A stretch of 64,000 nucleotides of DNA, taken from Henriciella sp. (lineage in GTDB: Bacteria > Pseudomonadota > Alphaproteobacteria > Caulobacterales > Hyphomonadaceae). The position numbers and the translations under genes were made by a program. Numbering within the stretch: the stretch's first letter is position 1; each line of letters opens with the position of its first letter. This document shows, in pieces, positions 25,538 to 34,148 of the stretch. The stretch lies in NCBI GenBank assembly GCA_017642885.1, contig JAEPOM010000002.1, forward strand, positions 186,001 to 250,000, written 5' to 3'. Below the pieces are notes generated by a model, which made no database searches, was not told where the DNA came from, and saw nothing but the letters and a program-made list of their open reading frames with translations.

Positions 25538-26575
25538 TTAGCCCTCGGCCGCGTCTCTAGCAGCAAGTTCACGAGCCAGATCCAGGGCTTCTTCGGGATT
25601 ATCAGCCCAATAGATCGTGCTGTAAGCCTCGCTCGAATAGTCCCAGACAGCGCGGTTCTTTCCGTACAAATCAGGCAGCATAACGCAATACTGCCCGCGG
25701 AGCGCCGCCAGGACGTGTGGATGGAGGCGATCGGTCACCAATACTCGCCCGCGATCGAGCGCCTGATTACCGCGGCGAAGCATCGCCCTCGACACCGACA
25801 TATAGGCGCGGTTCAAGGCGCGATTTGTCAGCGGATTGAAGACCGGCGCAACGTCTCTGATCTTCGAACAAACCCGACTGCTCAGCACGTCCGGGCTGTA
25901 GGGCTCCAGCGTGCTCGGCCAATCGAAGATCATGATGTCTTCGGGGCGGGCAAATCCAGCGCCTTCATGATCATTTCGCGCCAGCCAGATCACATCCATT
26001 TCCGCGGCCTGCCTGTTTCGCGGCTGAGGTGGCAGCATGAAGGCTGTGTCGTGGACGGTTTCGACATTCACGCTGCCGGGAAAAGCGTCACCACCTGATT
26101 GCGCGCTCAACTCATCGCGGGCCAACATATGGGCGTCCGAGTGCCCTTCAAAAAGCGTCGAAGCTTCCGCCCGGTCCTCATCATCGATCAGAATCATGGT
26201 GGAGGGCAAAGACAACAGACGATTATCCGGACAGGCTGCGGCGACCTTGCGCTTCACTTCGGCATGCCAGGGCCAGAGACGCGAAACCGACACCCCGCCA
26301 AGAAACACAATCGTCCCATCACCGACAGCGCGCTTGAGGTGATCGACATTCAGCGTCCAGGGCTGCGCGGTATAGGCGACGCGAATTCCGCGAGTTTCCA
26401 GATACGCATTCACGGCAATCCACATCATATGGTTGCCGACATTTCCGTCGAAGGGAAATGGAATGAACGCAATCGGCTTATTGGCCGGAATATACTTGTC
26501 CAGGACCGCGCAGATCTCCGCGCTCTGCCGTTCGAAAAGAGCCTGATCAGACGGATTGAGAATAGAAGTAGCCAC
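25538..26575 (-). CDS. Polysaccharide pyruvyl transferase family protein
   Basis: The 345-residue protein has the family opening FIPFPFDGNVGNHMMWIA, in which the GN-H-- segment binds the donor, the middle MLARDELS, and the C-terminal VTDRLHPHVLAALRG segment. The last is the key signature of polysaccharide pyruvyl transferases such as CsaB, EpsO and ExoV. They add ketal-linked pyruvate from phosphoenolpyruvate to sugars and make the polymer acidic. It lies 14 bases downstream of the Wzx gene on the same strand, and both are likely in one unit with the deacetylase and GT8 genes upstream. Confidence 0.88.
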   Translation of the reverse strand: MATSILNPSDQALFERQSAEICAVLDKYIPANKPIAFIPFPFDGNVGNHMMWIAVNAYLETRGIRVAYTAQPWTLNVDHLKRAVGDGTIVFLGGVSVSRLWPWHAEVKRKVAAACPDNRLLSLPSTMILIDDEDRAEASTLFEGHSDAHMLARDELSAQSGGDAFPGSVNVETVHDTAFMLPPQPRNRQAAEMDVIWLARNDHEGAGFARPEDIMIFDWPSTLEPYSPDVLSSRVCSKIRDVAPVFNPLTNRALNRAYMSVSRAMLRRGNQALDRGRVLVTDRLHPHVLAALRGQYCVMLPDLYGKNRAVWDYSSEAYSTIYWADNPEEALDLARELAARDAAEG

Positions 26576-26589
26576 GGGGTTCGACGCTC

Positions 26590-28056
26590 CTAGACGGTTT
26601 TCGATTGGGGAAGGAAGGCGTGCACCATGTCGATAACTTCTTGTTCAGGGCCATCTGGCTTACCGACGGACCACCACAGCGCGATCGTGACAGCGAAGTA
26701 GCTGACACCTCCGGCTAGGACCAGGACAGCAATATCCGAAGCGGTTGGTGACATCACGCCGAGCATTTGAAGGCCAAGCACAACCGCCACCATAGCTAGC
26801 GAGGCAACCCCTGCCCGCCAGCTCGAAAAGATTTGTTGCCCGAACGTTGCGCCGGTGAGGCGCCGAGCCAGGAACAGGTCTTGACCGATAATAAAAACCG
26901 AAGTGACGCAGCGCGCCGCCAGAAGGCCGACCAGTCCTCCCATAAAGAATCCAACAACCAAAATCGGAAACCGAACGACCAGATTGACAATATCGCGAAT
27001 GAACAAGAGCCGTGTTCGCCCAAGCCCCATTGCCATGGGCGCGAACGGTGTGGAAATGGCCTGGAGCGCGAATAGGGTGCTCAGTACTTGTATCACCAAG
27101 CCAGCCGTCGCCCATTTTGCGCCGAGCGCGAATTCCACCAACGGGCCCGCGACGAGGGCGAAGCCGATGCCAACCGGGAACGCGACCATAGCCAGAATGC
27201 GCTGAGCTCTAACATAGGCATTCCGCAGCCGCCCGGACTCTTCCTGCAGTTTAGCAAACGCTGGAAAAAGGACATGCACCAGCGGCGCGACGGATTCGCG
27301 AACCGGCAGCGCTGAAAGTCTGCCTCCGACTTCGTACTGACCTAGGACCGATGGACCGAGGACAGCGTTGACCATCAGCTTGTCACCGCGCCAGTTCAGT
27401 TCGCGTACACCAGAGCCTAGGGCCACCCAACCGGAGAACGAGAACAAACCTTTCCAATGGCGCATCGAAACGCGCGGCAAATAAGGGATCAGAACATAGG
27501 ACAGCACGACCGAAATTATTTGCGATGCCAACCATCCCGCAACGATAGCCCAGAACGTCTGATAGATCAGTGCAATCGTCACAGCGGCCACGATACTGGC
27601 AAGCTTCTCAGCCAATTGGATCAGCAATTCCTGATGAAACGACAAGCGCCGCTGAAAGTCGATAATTCTTGGGTTGCGCAACGCCCCAATTATCGCGGTC
27701 AAGCTGAACGCGTACATGATGAGTTCAATCCGCGGATCGCCAAAGAAGGCAAAGAACAGGCCTATGATAAACAGCAGTGCGCCGACGAAAGCCCCGCGGA
27801 TCACTTCGAGTGTCCAAGCGGTATCGTAGTGCTCGCGCTGCGGGTCTTTGTGCTGAATCAGGGCTGCGGCCAGCGACAAGCCTGTGAAAGCTGAGATGAT
27901 CGCGAAGATGACAGTTGCGACTGCGACCAGACCAAAATCTCCAGGAGTAAGCAGCCGAGCAAGAATGACGGTATTGGCGAGCCCCATCAGGCTGACACCC
28001 GCGCGCACACCAGCGGTCCAGATAGACCCGACTGCCAATTGCTTGCGCATCGCCAT
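26590..28056 (-). CDS. Wzx-type polysaccharide flippase (MOP superfamily), first copy
   Basis: A 488-residue protein with about twelve to fourteen hydrophobic helices. It starts with VGSIWTAGVRAGVSLMGLAN and ARLLTPGDFGLVAVA, the pattern of the MOP-type flippases of the WzxC/teichuronic group. It should move lipid-linked repeat units or glycolipid intermediates across the inner membrane. The charged LTPxDFG loop is present in both flippases of this window, but the sequences are well diverged. It is upstream of the pyruvyl transferase on the same strand. Confidence 0.9.
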   Translation of the reverse strand: MAMRKQLAVGSIWTAGVRAGVSLMGLANTVILARLLTPGDFGLVAVATVIFAIISAFTGLSLAAALIQHKDPQREHYDTAWTLEVIRGAFVGALLFIIGLFFAFFGDPRIELIMYAFSLTAIIGALRNPRIIDFQRRLSFHQELLIQLAEKLASIVAAVTIALIYQTFWAIVAGWLASQIISVVLSYVLIPYLPRVSMRHWKGLFSFSGWVALGSGVRELNWRGDKLMVNAVLGPSVLGQYEVGGRLSALPVRESVAPLVHVLFPAFAKLQEESGRLRNAYVRAQRILAMVAFPVGIGFALVAGPLVEFALGAKWATAGLVIQVLSTLFALQAISTPFAPMAMGLGRTRLLFIRDIVNLVVRFPILVVGFFMGGLVGLLAARCVTSVFIIGQDLFLARRLTGATFGQQIFSSWRAGVASLAMVAVVLGLQMLGVMSPTASDIAVLVLAGGVSYFAVTIALWWSVGKPDGPEQEVIDMVHAFLPQSKTV

Positions 28057-28123
28057 TCAACAGCGTCCTCTCTAGTTCAGTTCGCGATGTGCCAGACACC
28101 ACCGTCCGGCTGGGTGTGTACTA

Positions 28124-28963
28124 TCACACCCATTCTTCCCAACTGTCGAACGCCCCATTCAGCAGCGCCCTGAAAATACGATCATTGTCGAATTTGGTTA
28201 CGAATGTGCGTGGTGCGGTGCCAGGAAACCCCGTCCTCTCAGCCTGAGAATAAATCGTATCGTAGCCTGCACTTTGAGCCAGTTCGTGCGCCATCGCATT
28301 CCAGTTCGCTGACTGCCCATATGGAATGGCGAAAGACTTGGGAACGAAACCGAGGTTTTCTGCGATGCCGTCTCGCGAGGCTTCCAGTTCGAGCTTCACT
28401 TGATCAGGTTCAAGCTTGGTGAAATCGGGATGGCTGACTGAGTGGCTCCCAATCTCGAGATCACCTCCCATCAGCTCTTTCAGCTGGTTCCAGTTGAGGA
28501 TGTCTTTGCGAGTCCAGTCTTCGGCATGATCGCTCCAGCCGCTGACCACGAACAACGACCAGGGCAGACCTCGTTTACGCACGATTGGGGCGATGTGCTC
28601 CGCCGCGCTGGTCCACGCATCATCGACCGTGATGGCGAGCTGATTTGGGGCGCCGCCCGTGTGAGCAATTTGCAACGCCGAAACAAACTCAAATCCAAGT
28701 TCAATTGCGATATCCAATTGCCGCTCAAAGCGGCGCAAGGACACATCATTCACACCCGTACGCGGTTGGCCGACGGAGTGATAGGCGAGGATCCGTCCCC
28801 ATTGCCGTTTTGCGCCCGTACGCGGGATTGAAGCTAGCGTGGCGCGTTCCACGGCCATTCGGGTCGCCGCGATTTGTTCGCGTTGAAGCCCCACAGATCG
28901 CAAGACCGCTTTCGCGCCTTTTTTTAACATTTTCGGCTCCCCCAACGCGTGTGGAATCTTCAT
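28124..28963 (-). CDS. Polysaccharide deacetylase family protein
   Basis: The 279-residue protein has a NodB-type domain from about residue 80. RILAYHSVG comes first, then the motif 1 aspartates as AITVDDAWTS, then motif 2 as EIGSHSVSHPD, then FAIPYGQSA. The metal-binding HxxxH is intact in HSVSH. Motif 1 is usually TFDDG, and here it is TVDDAW, so the glycine is missing. The enzyme may deacetylate N-acetyl sugars in the polymer, or may be weakly active. It lies between the flippase and GT8 genes on the same strand; no signal peptide is obvious. Confidence 0.82.
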   Translation of the reverse strand: MKIPHALGEPKMLKKGAKAVLRSVGLQREQIAATRMAVERATLASIPRTGAKRQWGRILAYHSVGQPRTGVNDVSLRRFERQLDIAIELGFEFVSALQIAHTGGAPNQLAITVDDAWTSAAEHIAPIVRKRGLPWSLFVVSGWSDHAEDWTRKDILNWNQLKELMGGDLEIGSHSVSHPDFTKLEPDQVKLELEASRDGIAENLGFVPKSFAIPYGQSANWNAMAHELAQSAGYDTIYSQAERTGFPGTAPRTFVTKFDNDRIFRALLNGAFDSWEEWV

Positions 28964-29048
28964 ATCGAAGGCGAGAACTGATGAATGATCGCAGCTACGC
29001 CAGATTGTCTGGAGGCTTATGCAATATCGGGACCTGAACGGAGCGTAC

Positions 29049-30002
29049 TTAACCCTTGAAAACCGCGCCCGGAAAATTTCCCTGTGCGGAGGCTGATTTT
29101 GGGCGTCGTTTCAGCCATCTCAACCAGATTCGGAAGAGCCGCCAGCGGGAAATGCCATGCGCTTTTCGTACCTGATTTAGATACGGCGTATCGGCCAGAG
29201 CCTGCCAGTAAACCCACCACCAGGAATGGTACCCTTCCATGTTCCAAGGTTTCTCCGGTCCGGTAAAATGTACAATTTTCGGATGTTCCAGAGCGGCGAG
29301 AGTTTCCGCGGAAAAATATGGCTGAAAGCCCTTGATGAGCTGAAATCTCTGCACATTCCACTCGAGCGGCAAGTAGGTCCATTGATTCCAGTAGACCCGA
29401 TTGATCGCGTCCTGGTCTTGATACGGCAGATCAGCCCCGCGTTCTGCGATGAAATCCAGCGCTTTGGAAAAGCCACCCTCACGGCGGACTCTGTCCAGGT
29501 CGATCACCATCACGCCAGCGTTCATATAGGCGGCATCCTTGTCATCAACCCATTCTAGCCAATGGTGGTCAACGGACGGGATATCCTTGCACAAACCAGC
29601 ATCAGGAATGCCCCCAATTGTGGCGCCGTTTAAGTCAACGTTCCACAACTCCTGTAGGTCCGCCATGACAACCAGATCCGCATCAAGATAGATCAGGCGC
29701 TTGCACGCCTCAGGTGCCAACTGTTCAAGCCCAAGTCGGAACAGGGTCGCATAGGTAATGTGGTTGGAAACCTGATAATCGGGCAGCTTGAACTCAGCCA
29801 TATCGATCCAGGTAAAATCGGCACCGCGAGCCACCGCTTGAATTGATGCGCGCTGTCGCTCGTCAAGGCTTTCCTGAAGGATCAGAAAGTGCAGTCTGTT
29901 CGCAGGTGTGTAGCGAACGACGGACGCGATGGTTGCAGCGAGGTGCGGCGCGAAACCTCCATCGCAGCCAAATGCAACCCAAATTCGGTCCGAAACGTTC
30001 AA
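29049..30002 (-). CDS. Glycosyltransferase family 8
   Basis: This 317-residue protein has the GT8 hallmark DxD as YLDADLVV near residue 100, then AYMNAGVMVIDLDRVR, DQDAINRVY and the late HFTGPEKPW, all in the standard order of the retaining LPS-galactosyl/glucosyltransferases such as RfaJ/WaaJ. It is expected to add a hexose with retention, using a UDP-sugar, on the cytoplasmic side. It lies upstream of the deacetylase and is in the same direction. A 196-base region before its start (30003-30198) may carry its promoter. Confidence 0.9.
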   Translation of the reverse strand: MNVSDRIWVAFGCDGGFAPHLAATIASVVRYTPANRLHFLILQESLDERQRASIQAVARGADFTWIDMAEFKLPDYQVSNHITYATLFRLGLEQLAPEACKRLIYLDADLVVMADLQELWNVDLNGATIGGIPDAGLCKDIPSVDHHWLEWVDDKDAAYMNAGVMVIDLDRVRREGGFSKALDFIAERGADLPYQDQDAINRVYWNQWTYLPLEWNVQRFQLIKGFQPYFSAETLAALEHPKIVHFTGPEKPWNMEGYHSWWWVYWQALADTPYLNQVRKAHGISRWRLFRIWLRWLKRRPKSASAQGNFPGAVFKG

Positions 30003-30198
30003 GCTTTTCTAAGCCCCAGGGGCAATTTCCGGGCGTCTCGAGAAGGATCGCGATCCACGCCATGCTGCCGCAGTTAAAGGTGATTACAGATTCGTATAGG
30101 TTAGTTCGCAAGCTCTGCAAATACTATAATGCGATTTATTCTCAGTTGCATTTGGGTGTGCTGCACAAACCGGCTTCACAAAGATTTCTTACTTGAGA

Positions 30199-31260
30199 TC
30201 AGCCGGCTTTTGCGCCTTCAGACTTACCGATTCTCGCAAGACGTTCGCGCATTGGCCGATCAAAGACCCGGGTCGCCAACCAGGCCGAGAGTGCTGAAAC
30301 ACCGACAACCAACGGATAGTCAATCACCTCAAACGGACCGGATACACCAAGAAATCCACTCAAGCTCCGCAGCCAGAAGTAGATTGGCTCGTGCAAGACA
30401 TAAACGCCGTACGACACCAACCCCAACCAGGTCGAGATTTTTGCAATCCTACCCGCTGCACGGGCATTCTGCACGATCAGGATGATAAACGGCATCAAGA
30501 CGAGGCAGGCGACCGCGTCGAACCATCTTCGCGCTGCATCAGGGACCGGGGCGCAGAGAATCAAAGCAAGCAGACCCACCGCAAGCCACACGGGCACAGA
30601 CGGAACTGTGAAAACCGAACGCGCACGATAGATCGCAACACCCGCGAAAAACCCGAACATGGCTCGGGCTATGCCGATGTGAATGTCCGAAAGCTTCCAC
30701 CCCGCCCCGAGGTCTGGTTCACTCGGGATCAGATGCAAGACAGCGACACCCGAAACGGCCAACACCGCCAATAACAGACGAAGCGAAAGCCATGGCGCAA
30801 GAGCCGCATAGGCGAGATTGGCAATCAGCTCGGAAAACAGCGACCAGGACGGCGGATTGAGGGGGTAAAGCAAATCCTGTCCCGACACCCCCGAAGGAAC
30901 CGGAAGAAACAGGAGCGATATTGCCGTCATCGCGGTCAGACCGCTGAGCGTGACCTGGATATATCCCGCCGCGCTCAAATAGATGAGGTGCAACGCCCCA
31001 AGCATCAATCCGAGTAAATAAAGGGGGTATAGCCGAATGAACCTCAGTCGGAGGAAGCCGAACGTTCTTATCTCCGACTTGAGCCGCGCACCATACGCGT
31101 GGCACAAGACAAAGCCGCTCAATATGAAAAAGAAATCAACGGCGAGGTAGCGTCCGGGAATCAAAGCGCGGACCAGGTCGGAGGGCACATGATCTGCGAT
31201 CACCGCAAATGCCGCAATCCCGCGCAAACCATCCAGCACGACGAACCGCTGTCTGTGCAT
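30199..31260 (-). CDS. Acyltransferase 3 family membrane protein
   Basis: The protein has about ten hydrophobic helices. The family signature RFVVLDGLRGIAAFAVIADH appears at the N terminus with the conserved D-GLRG and H, followed by FFFILSGFVLCHAYG. These proteins transfer acetyl or other acyl groups across the inner membrane to surface sugars, such as OafA in O-antigen. I use ATG 31260 (MHRQRF) because the signature starts five residues later; a TTG at 31305 would give a longer N terminus. The acyl group is unknown. Confidence 0.85.
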   Translation of the reverse strand: MHRQRFVVLDGLRGIAAFAVIADHVPSDLVRALIPGRYLAVDFFFILSGFVLCHAYGARLKSEIRTFGFLRLRFIRLYPLYLLGLMLGALHLIYLSAAGYIQVTLSGLTAMTAISLLFLPVPSGVSGQDLLYPLNPPSWSLFSELIANLAYAALAPWLSLRLLLAVLAVSGVAVLHLIPSEPDLGAGWKLSDIHIGIARAMFGFFAGVAIYRARSVFTVPSVPVWLAVGLLALILCAPVPDAARRWFDAVACLVLMPFIILIVQNARAAGRIAKISTWLGLVSYGVYVLHEPIYFWLRSLSGFLGVSGPFEVIDYPLVVGVSALSAWLATRVFDRPMRERLARIGKSEGAKAG

Positions 31261-31606
31261 CGCCTGCTCAGCGGCATTTCTTTGTTGGGTTTCGCTCAAA
31301 TCCAAACCTTAGTTACAGCCGAACTTCCGCATTTGCATCTCTTTGGCCACCTGTTCAAAAAAACCCCTCACGATCAAGTGAATGTCATGTTTCAGACCAT
31401 CTGACGAGCCGTGGCTCAATGGGAGGCATTAACCAGGAAAATCCCATATCGATCGGGAATAAGTATGGTAATCGCGGTTTGCTGACGACAAAGTGCGGTT
31501 CAGCGCTTAGCTGGCACGGACGCTGCATAATACGCGTAGTGTTTGTCAGCCGTTCAGTTAGTGGTTTTAGACCATCGATCGGACGAAGGGATTTCAGGGA
31601 TCGCAT
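31261..31606. promoter_or_regulatory. Divergent intergenic region between acyltransferase and second Wzx genes
   Basis: No convincing gene lies in these bases; the short frames on both strands have no family likeness. It should hold the promoters for both flanking genes. AAGGGA (31587-31592) lies fifteen bases before ATG 31607 and AGGGA (31597-31601) lies five bases before it, so the latter is the plausible ribosome binding site for Wzx. Confidence 0.4.
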
Positions 31607-33094
31607 ATGAATCAGCTGGCTAAGAAGACCGCCACCGGTGCGATTATCAACATCTCGGTAACTCTGACGAAAAATCTCGGCCAGTTTCTGATCGTAATCC
31701 CGGTGCTCGCGCGGATTCTGACCCCGGAACAATTCGGTCTGCTCGCCATGGCGATGACGTTGGTCGGATTTTTGACCATGTTCAACGATCTCGGCATCTC
31801 CGCTGCATTGGTGCGCGCCGAAAAACCAAGCACGGCGTTCTGGTCCAGCGCCTTCTGGCTCAATCTGGGCTTTGGACTCACGATGACAGTCGCGGCCTAT
31901 TTCGCGGCTCCGTGGGTGGCCATATTCTTTGGAGAGCCACAAGTTGAAGAACTGGTGCAGGTCATGTCCTGCATTCTTATGCTTCACTGTATCTTCCTCG
32001 TCCCAATGGCGTGGTTACAACGAAACTACAAATTCCGGACGATTGCCTTAATCGATCTGAGCGCCATCGCACTTTCATCCGCGGCGGCGATTTACCTAGC
32101 GCTGACAGGTCATGGCGTCTGGGCCCTGGCCTGGCAACAGATCATTCTGTACGCCGTCAAGGCGCTTGCCGGGCAGGTGTTTAATAAAGCGCCCATTCGA
32201 ATGACATTCCAGTGGTCCACGATCAGGGCGGTTTTACCGTTTTCACTTGGTCTGACCGGAGCGGCCTTCGTGCGGTTTCTGAACCAGAACGTGGACAATG
32301 TCCTCATCGGTCGCTTTTTCGGCGCGGACGCGCTCGGATACTATTCTCGCGCCTACCTGATGATGCGTATGCCCATTCAGACGCTCTCCCGTGGTTTGAA
32401 TTTCGCGCTCTATCCGGCCTTTTCCTCGATTAAGGAAGACACAGAAAAGCTCGGCCGGGCTTATGTCAAAACTGTATCCATAATGAGCGTTATCGTGTTC
32501 CCGATGATGACCGGCCTCGCGCTGGTCGTGGTCCCATTTGTCGATCTTCTATTCGGCCCACAATGGGGACCTGTCGCTCCCGTGCTTCGAATTCTTGCCT
32601 TTGTCGGACTGATGCAATCCGTAGCGTCCAGCGCCAATGAAATGTGGAAAGCCCGGGGACGATCTGGCGTATTGCTGCGCTGGTCGATCATCCGCGCCGG
32701 AGGCTTCATCATCGCCTTCGCGATCGGCATCAATATCGGAACACTGGAGGCCATGGCTTGGGCGTTCCTGATTGCCAATATCGTTTTACTTGTTCCGTTT
32801 CAGTACGAGGTTCTCAATCAGCTGGACGTGAAAGCAGTGACGCTGCTCAATGCTATGCGGCCACAGTTCATCTCAACCTTGGCCATGGTGGCGGCAGTGC
32901 TCTCGGTGCAGTTCAGCTTCCCAAGCATCCAGGCGCTGAACAGTACACTACAATTGCTGATCCTCGTTCCGATCGGCGGCCTGGCCTACTTTTTGACGCT
33001 GATCCTGCTCTTCCGAGGCTTTGTTCGGACCTCTCTAGATGATTTTCGTATGCTGCGGAGCAAAGATGTCCCAACGGCGCCGACCACAGCTTAG
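31607..33094 (+). CDS. Wzx-type polysaccharide flippase (MOP superfamily), second copy
   Basis: A 495-residue multi-pass protein. The opening KTATGAIINISVTLTKNLGQ and the loop ARILTPEQFGLLAMAMTLVG match the WzxC-like flippases. The middle has LNQNVDNVLIGRFFGADALGYYSRAYL-type sequence (for example NVDNVLIGRFFGADALG), also characteristic. It is the only plus-strand gene in its immediate surroundings, with the two lipoprotein hydrolases convergent after it. A second flippase implies either a second lipid-linked product or redundancy, as the window seems to hold at least two glycan gene sets. Confidence 0.9.
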   Translation: MNQLAKKTATGAIINISVTLTKNLGQFLIVIPVLARILTPEQFGLLAMAMTLVGFLTMFNDLGISAALVRAEKPSTAFWSSAFWLNLGFGLTMTVAAYFAAPWVAIFFGEPQVEELVQVMSCILMLHCIFLVPMAWLQRNYKFRTIALIDLSAIALSSAAAIYLALTGHGVWALAWQQIILYAVKALAGQVFNKAPIRMTFQWSTIRAVLPFSLGLTGAAFVRFLNQNVDNVLIGRFFGADALGYYSRAYLMMRMPIQTLSRGLNFALYPAFSSIKEDTEKLGRAYVKTVSIMSVIVFPMMTGLALVVVPFVDLLFGPQWGPVAPVLRILAFVGLMQSVASSANEMWKARGRSGVLLRWSIIRAGGFIIAFAIGINIGTLEAMAWAFLIANIVLLVPFQYEVLNQLDVKAVTLLNAMRPQFISTLAMVAAVLSVQFSFPSIQALNSTLQLLILVPIGGLAYFLTLILLFRGFVRTSLDDFRMLRSKDVPTAPTTA

Positions 33095-33114
33095 GCTGGG
33101 CCGAAACGTCGTCA

Positions 33115-34068
33115 TCACTTGATCGACACTGTTTCATAGACAGGCGGCGGCGCCTCTTCCTTCAGATGAGCATCGAGAAATTCAAGCGTCAGGTCCAGCA
33201 ATGTACGCCCGCGAACCGATTGCTCGTCGCTCTGAATGGATATCCCGGAATATCCATGCTTAGCCCCTTCCACCAGATAGAGCGCGGCCACGACGCTGGC
33301 GGCATCGGCTGCCGCGTTCAAATCCAGGCTTCCTTGCACCGCCACACGATCATCCGCGCGGCCATGCAACATGAAGATCGGCGCATCGCCCGGCTGAATC
33401 AAATCCTCAATAAAGGCCATGCCCCAATAGCTGATCACGACATCAGGTTCAGGAAAGCTGATCGCATAAGGCTCGAGGCCATAGGCGACATGCACCGCCG
33501 CAATCGCCCCCGCCGATCCGCCCCACACTCCGATCCGGGAGACATCAATGCATCGATCGTGCGGTGAGTCGCTTTCGAGGTATCGCAAGGCCGTTACAGT
33601 GTCTTCAATCGCCGCCGTGACCCCGCGGGCATAGGTCTCCAACGCGTGCGTGTTCGAAGGTAAATCGGCTTTGGCTTCAAACAGAGCTTCCCAGACCGGT
33701 TCAAATTCTTCGGCAATCACTGGCGCGTCCGGGATCAGGCGATAGTTGATCGCGACGGCGACATATCCCCGCCGCGCCGCATCGCGTGCGCGCTCGTCCC
33801 ATCCATTGCTGACTTTTGACCCTCGGACAAATGCCCCGCCATGGATAATCAAAACCAGCGGTTTCAACGTCTCGCAGGCTTCATCGGTTCGATAGATATC
33901 CATTTGGAGCGGGACCGAACCGCGCTCTGTTAAACCATGCGCATAGACCACATTTGTCTCTGTTAGAAGCGCGCGTTCCTCCCGTGGCGAGACTGAGTCA
34001 GCGTCGGAGCAGGACAACAGCAGGCTACAAGATAGAACCGGCGCGGCAAAAGTACGAGATACGTTCAT
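33115..34068 (-). CDS. Lipoprotein alpha/beta hydrolase, second of a tandem pair
   Basis: The 317-residue protein carries a lipoprotein signal (lipobox LLSC, C20). The hydrolase fold shows the oxyanion HGGAFVRGS, the nucleophile elbow GGSAGAIAA, and the late acid/base AAGAKHGYSG-like segment EGAKHGYSG. The family is the BD-FAE / carboxylesterase-type esterase group. It is about two thirds identical to its upstream neighbour over the mature part by eye, so the two came from a duplication. It should be anchored at the periplasmic or outer face. Substrate unknown; the position between flippase and PKS may mean that it acts on the glycan or on the PKS product. Confidence 0.85.
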   Translation of the reverse strand: MNVSRTFAAPVLSCSLLLSCSDADSVSPREERALLTETNVVYAHGLTERGSVPLQMDIYRTDEACETLKPLVLIIHGGAFVRGSKVSNGWDERARDAARRGYVAVAINYRLIPDAPVIAEEFEPVWEALFEAKADLPSNTHALETYARGVTAAIEDTVTALRYLESDSPHDRCIDVSRIGVWGGSAGAIAAVHVAYGLEPYAISFPEPDVVISYWGMAFIEDLIQPGDAPIFMLHGRADDRVAVQGSLDLNAAADAASVVAALYLVEGAKHGYSGISIQSDEQSVRGRTLLDLTLEFLDAHLKEEAPPPVYETVSIK

Positions 34069-34148
34069 TCAGAGCCAATCCATGCGTCCTCAACCGAATT
34101 TAGCCGCCGGAAGCGGCCTTTCGTCAAGGCTGCGAGGAATTTCTGCGT

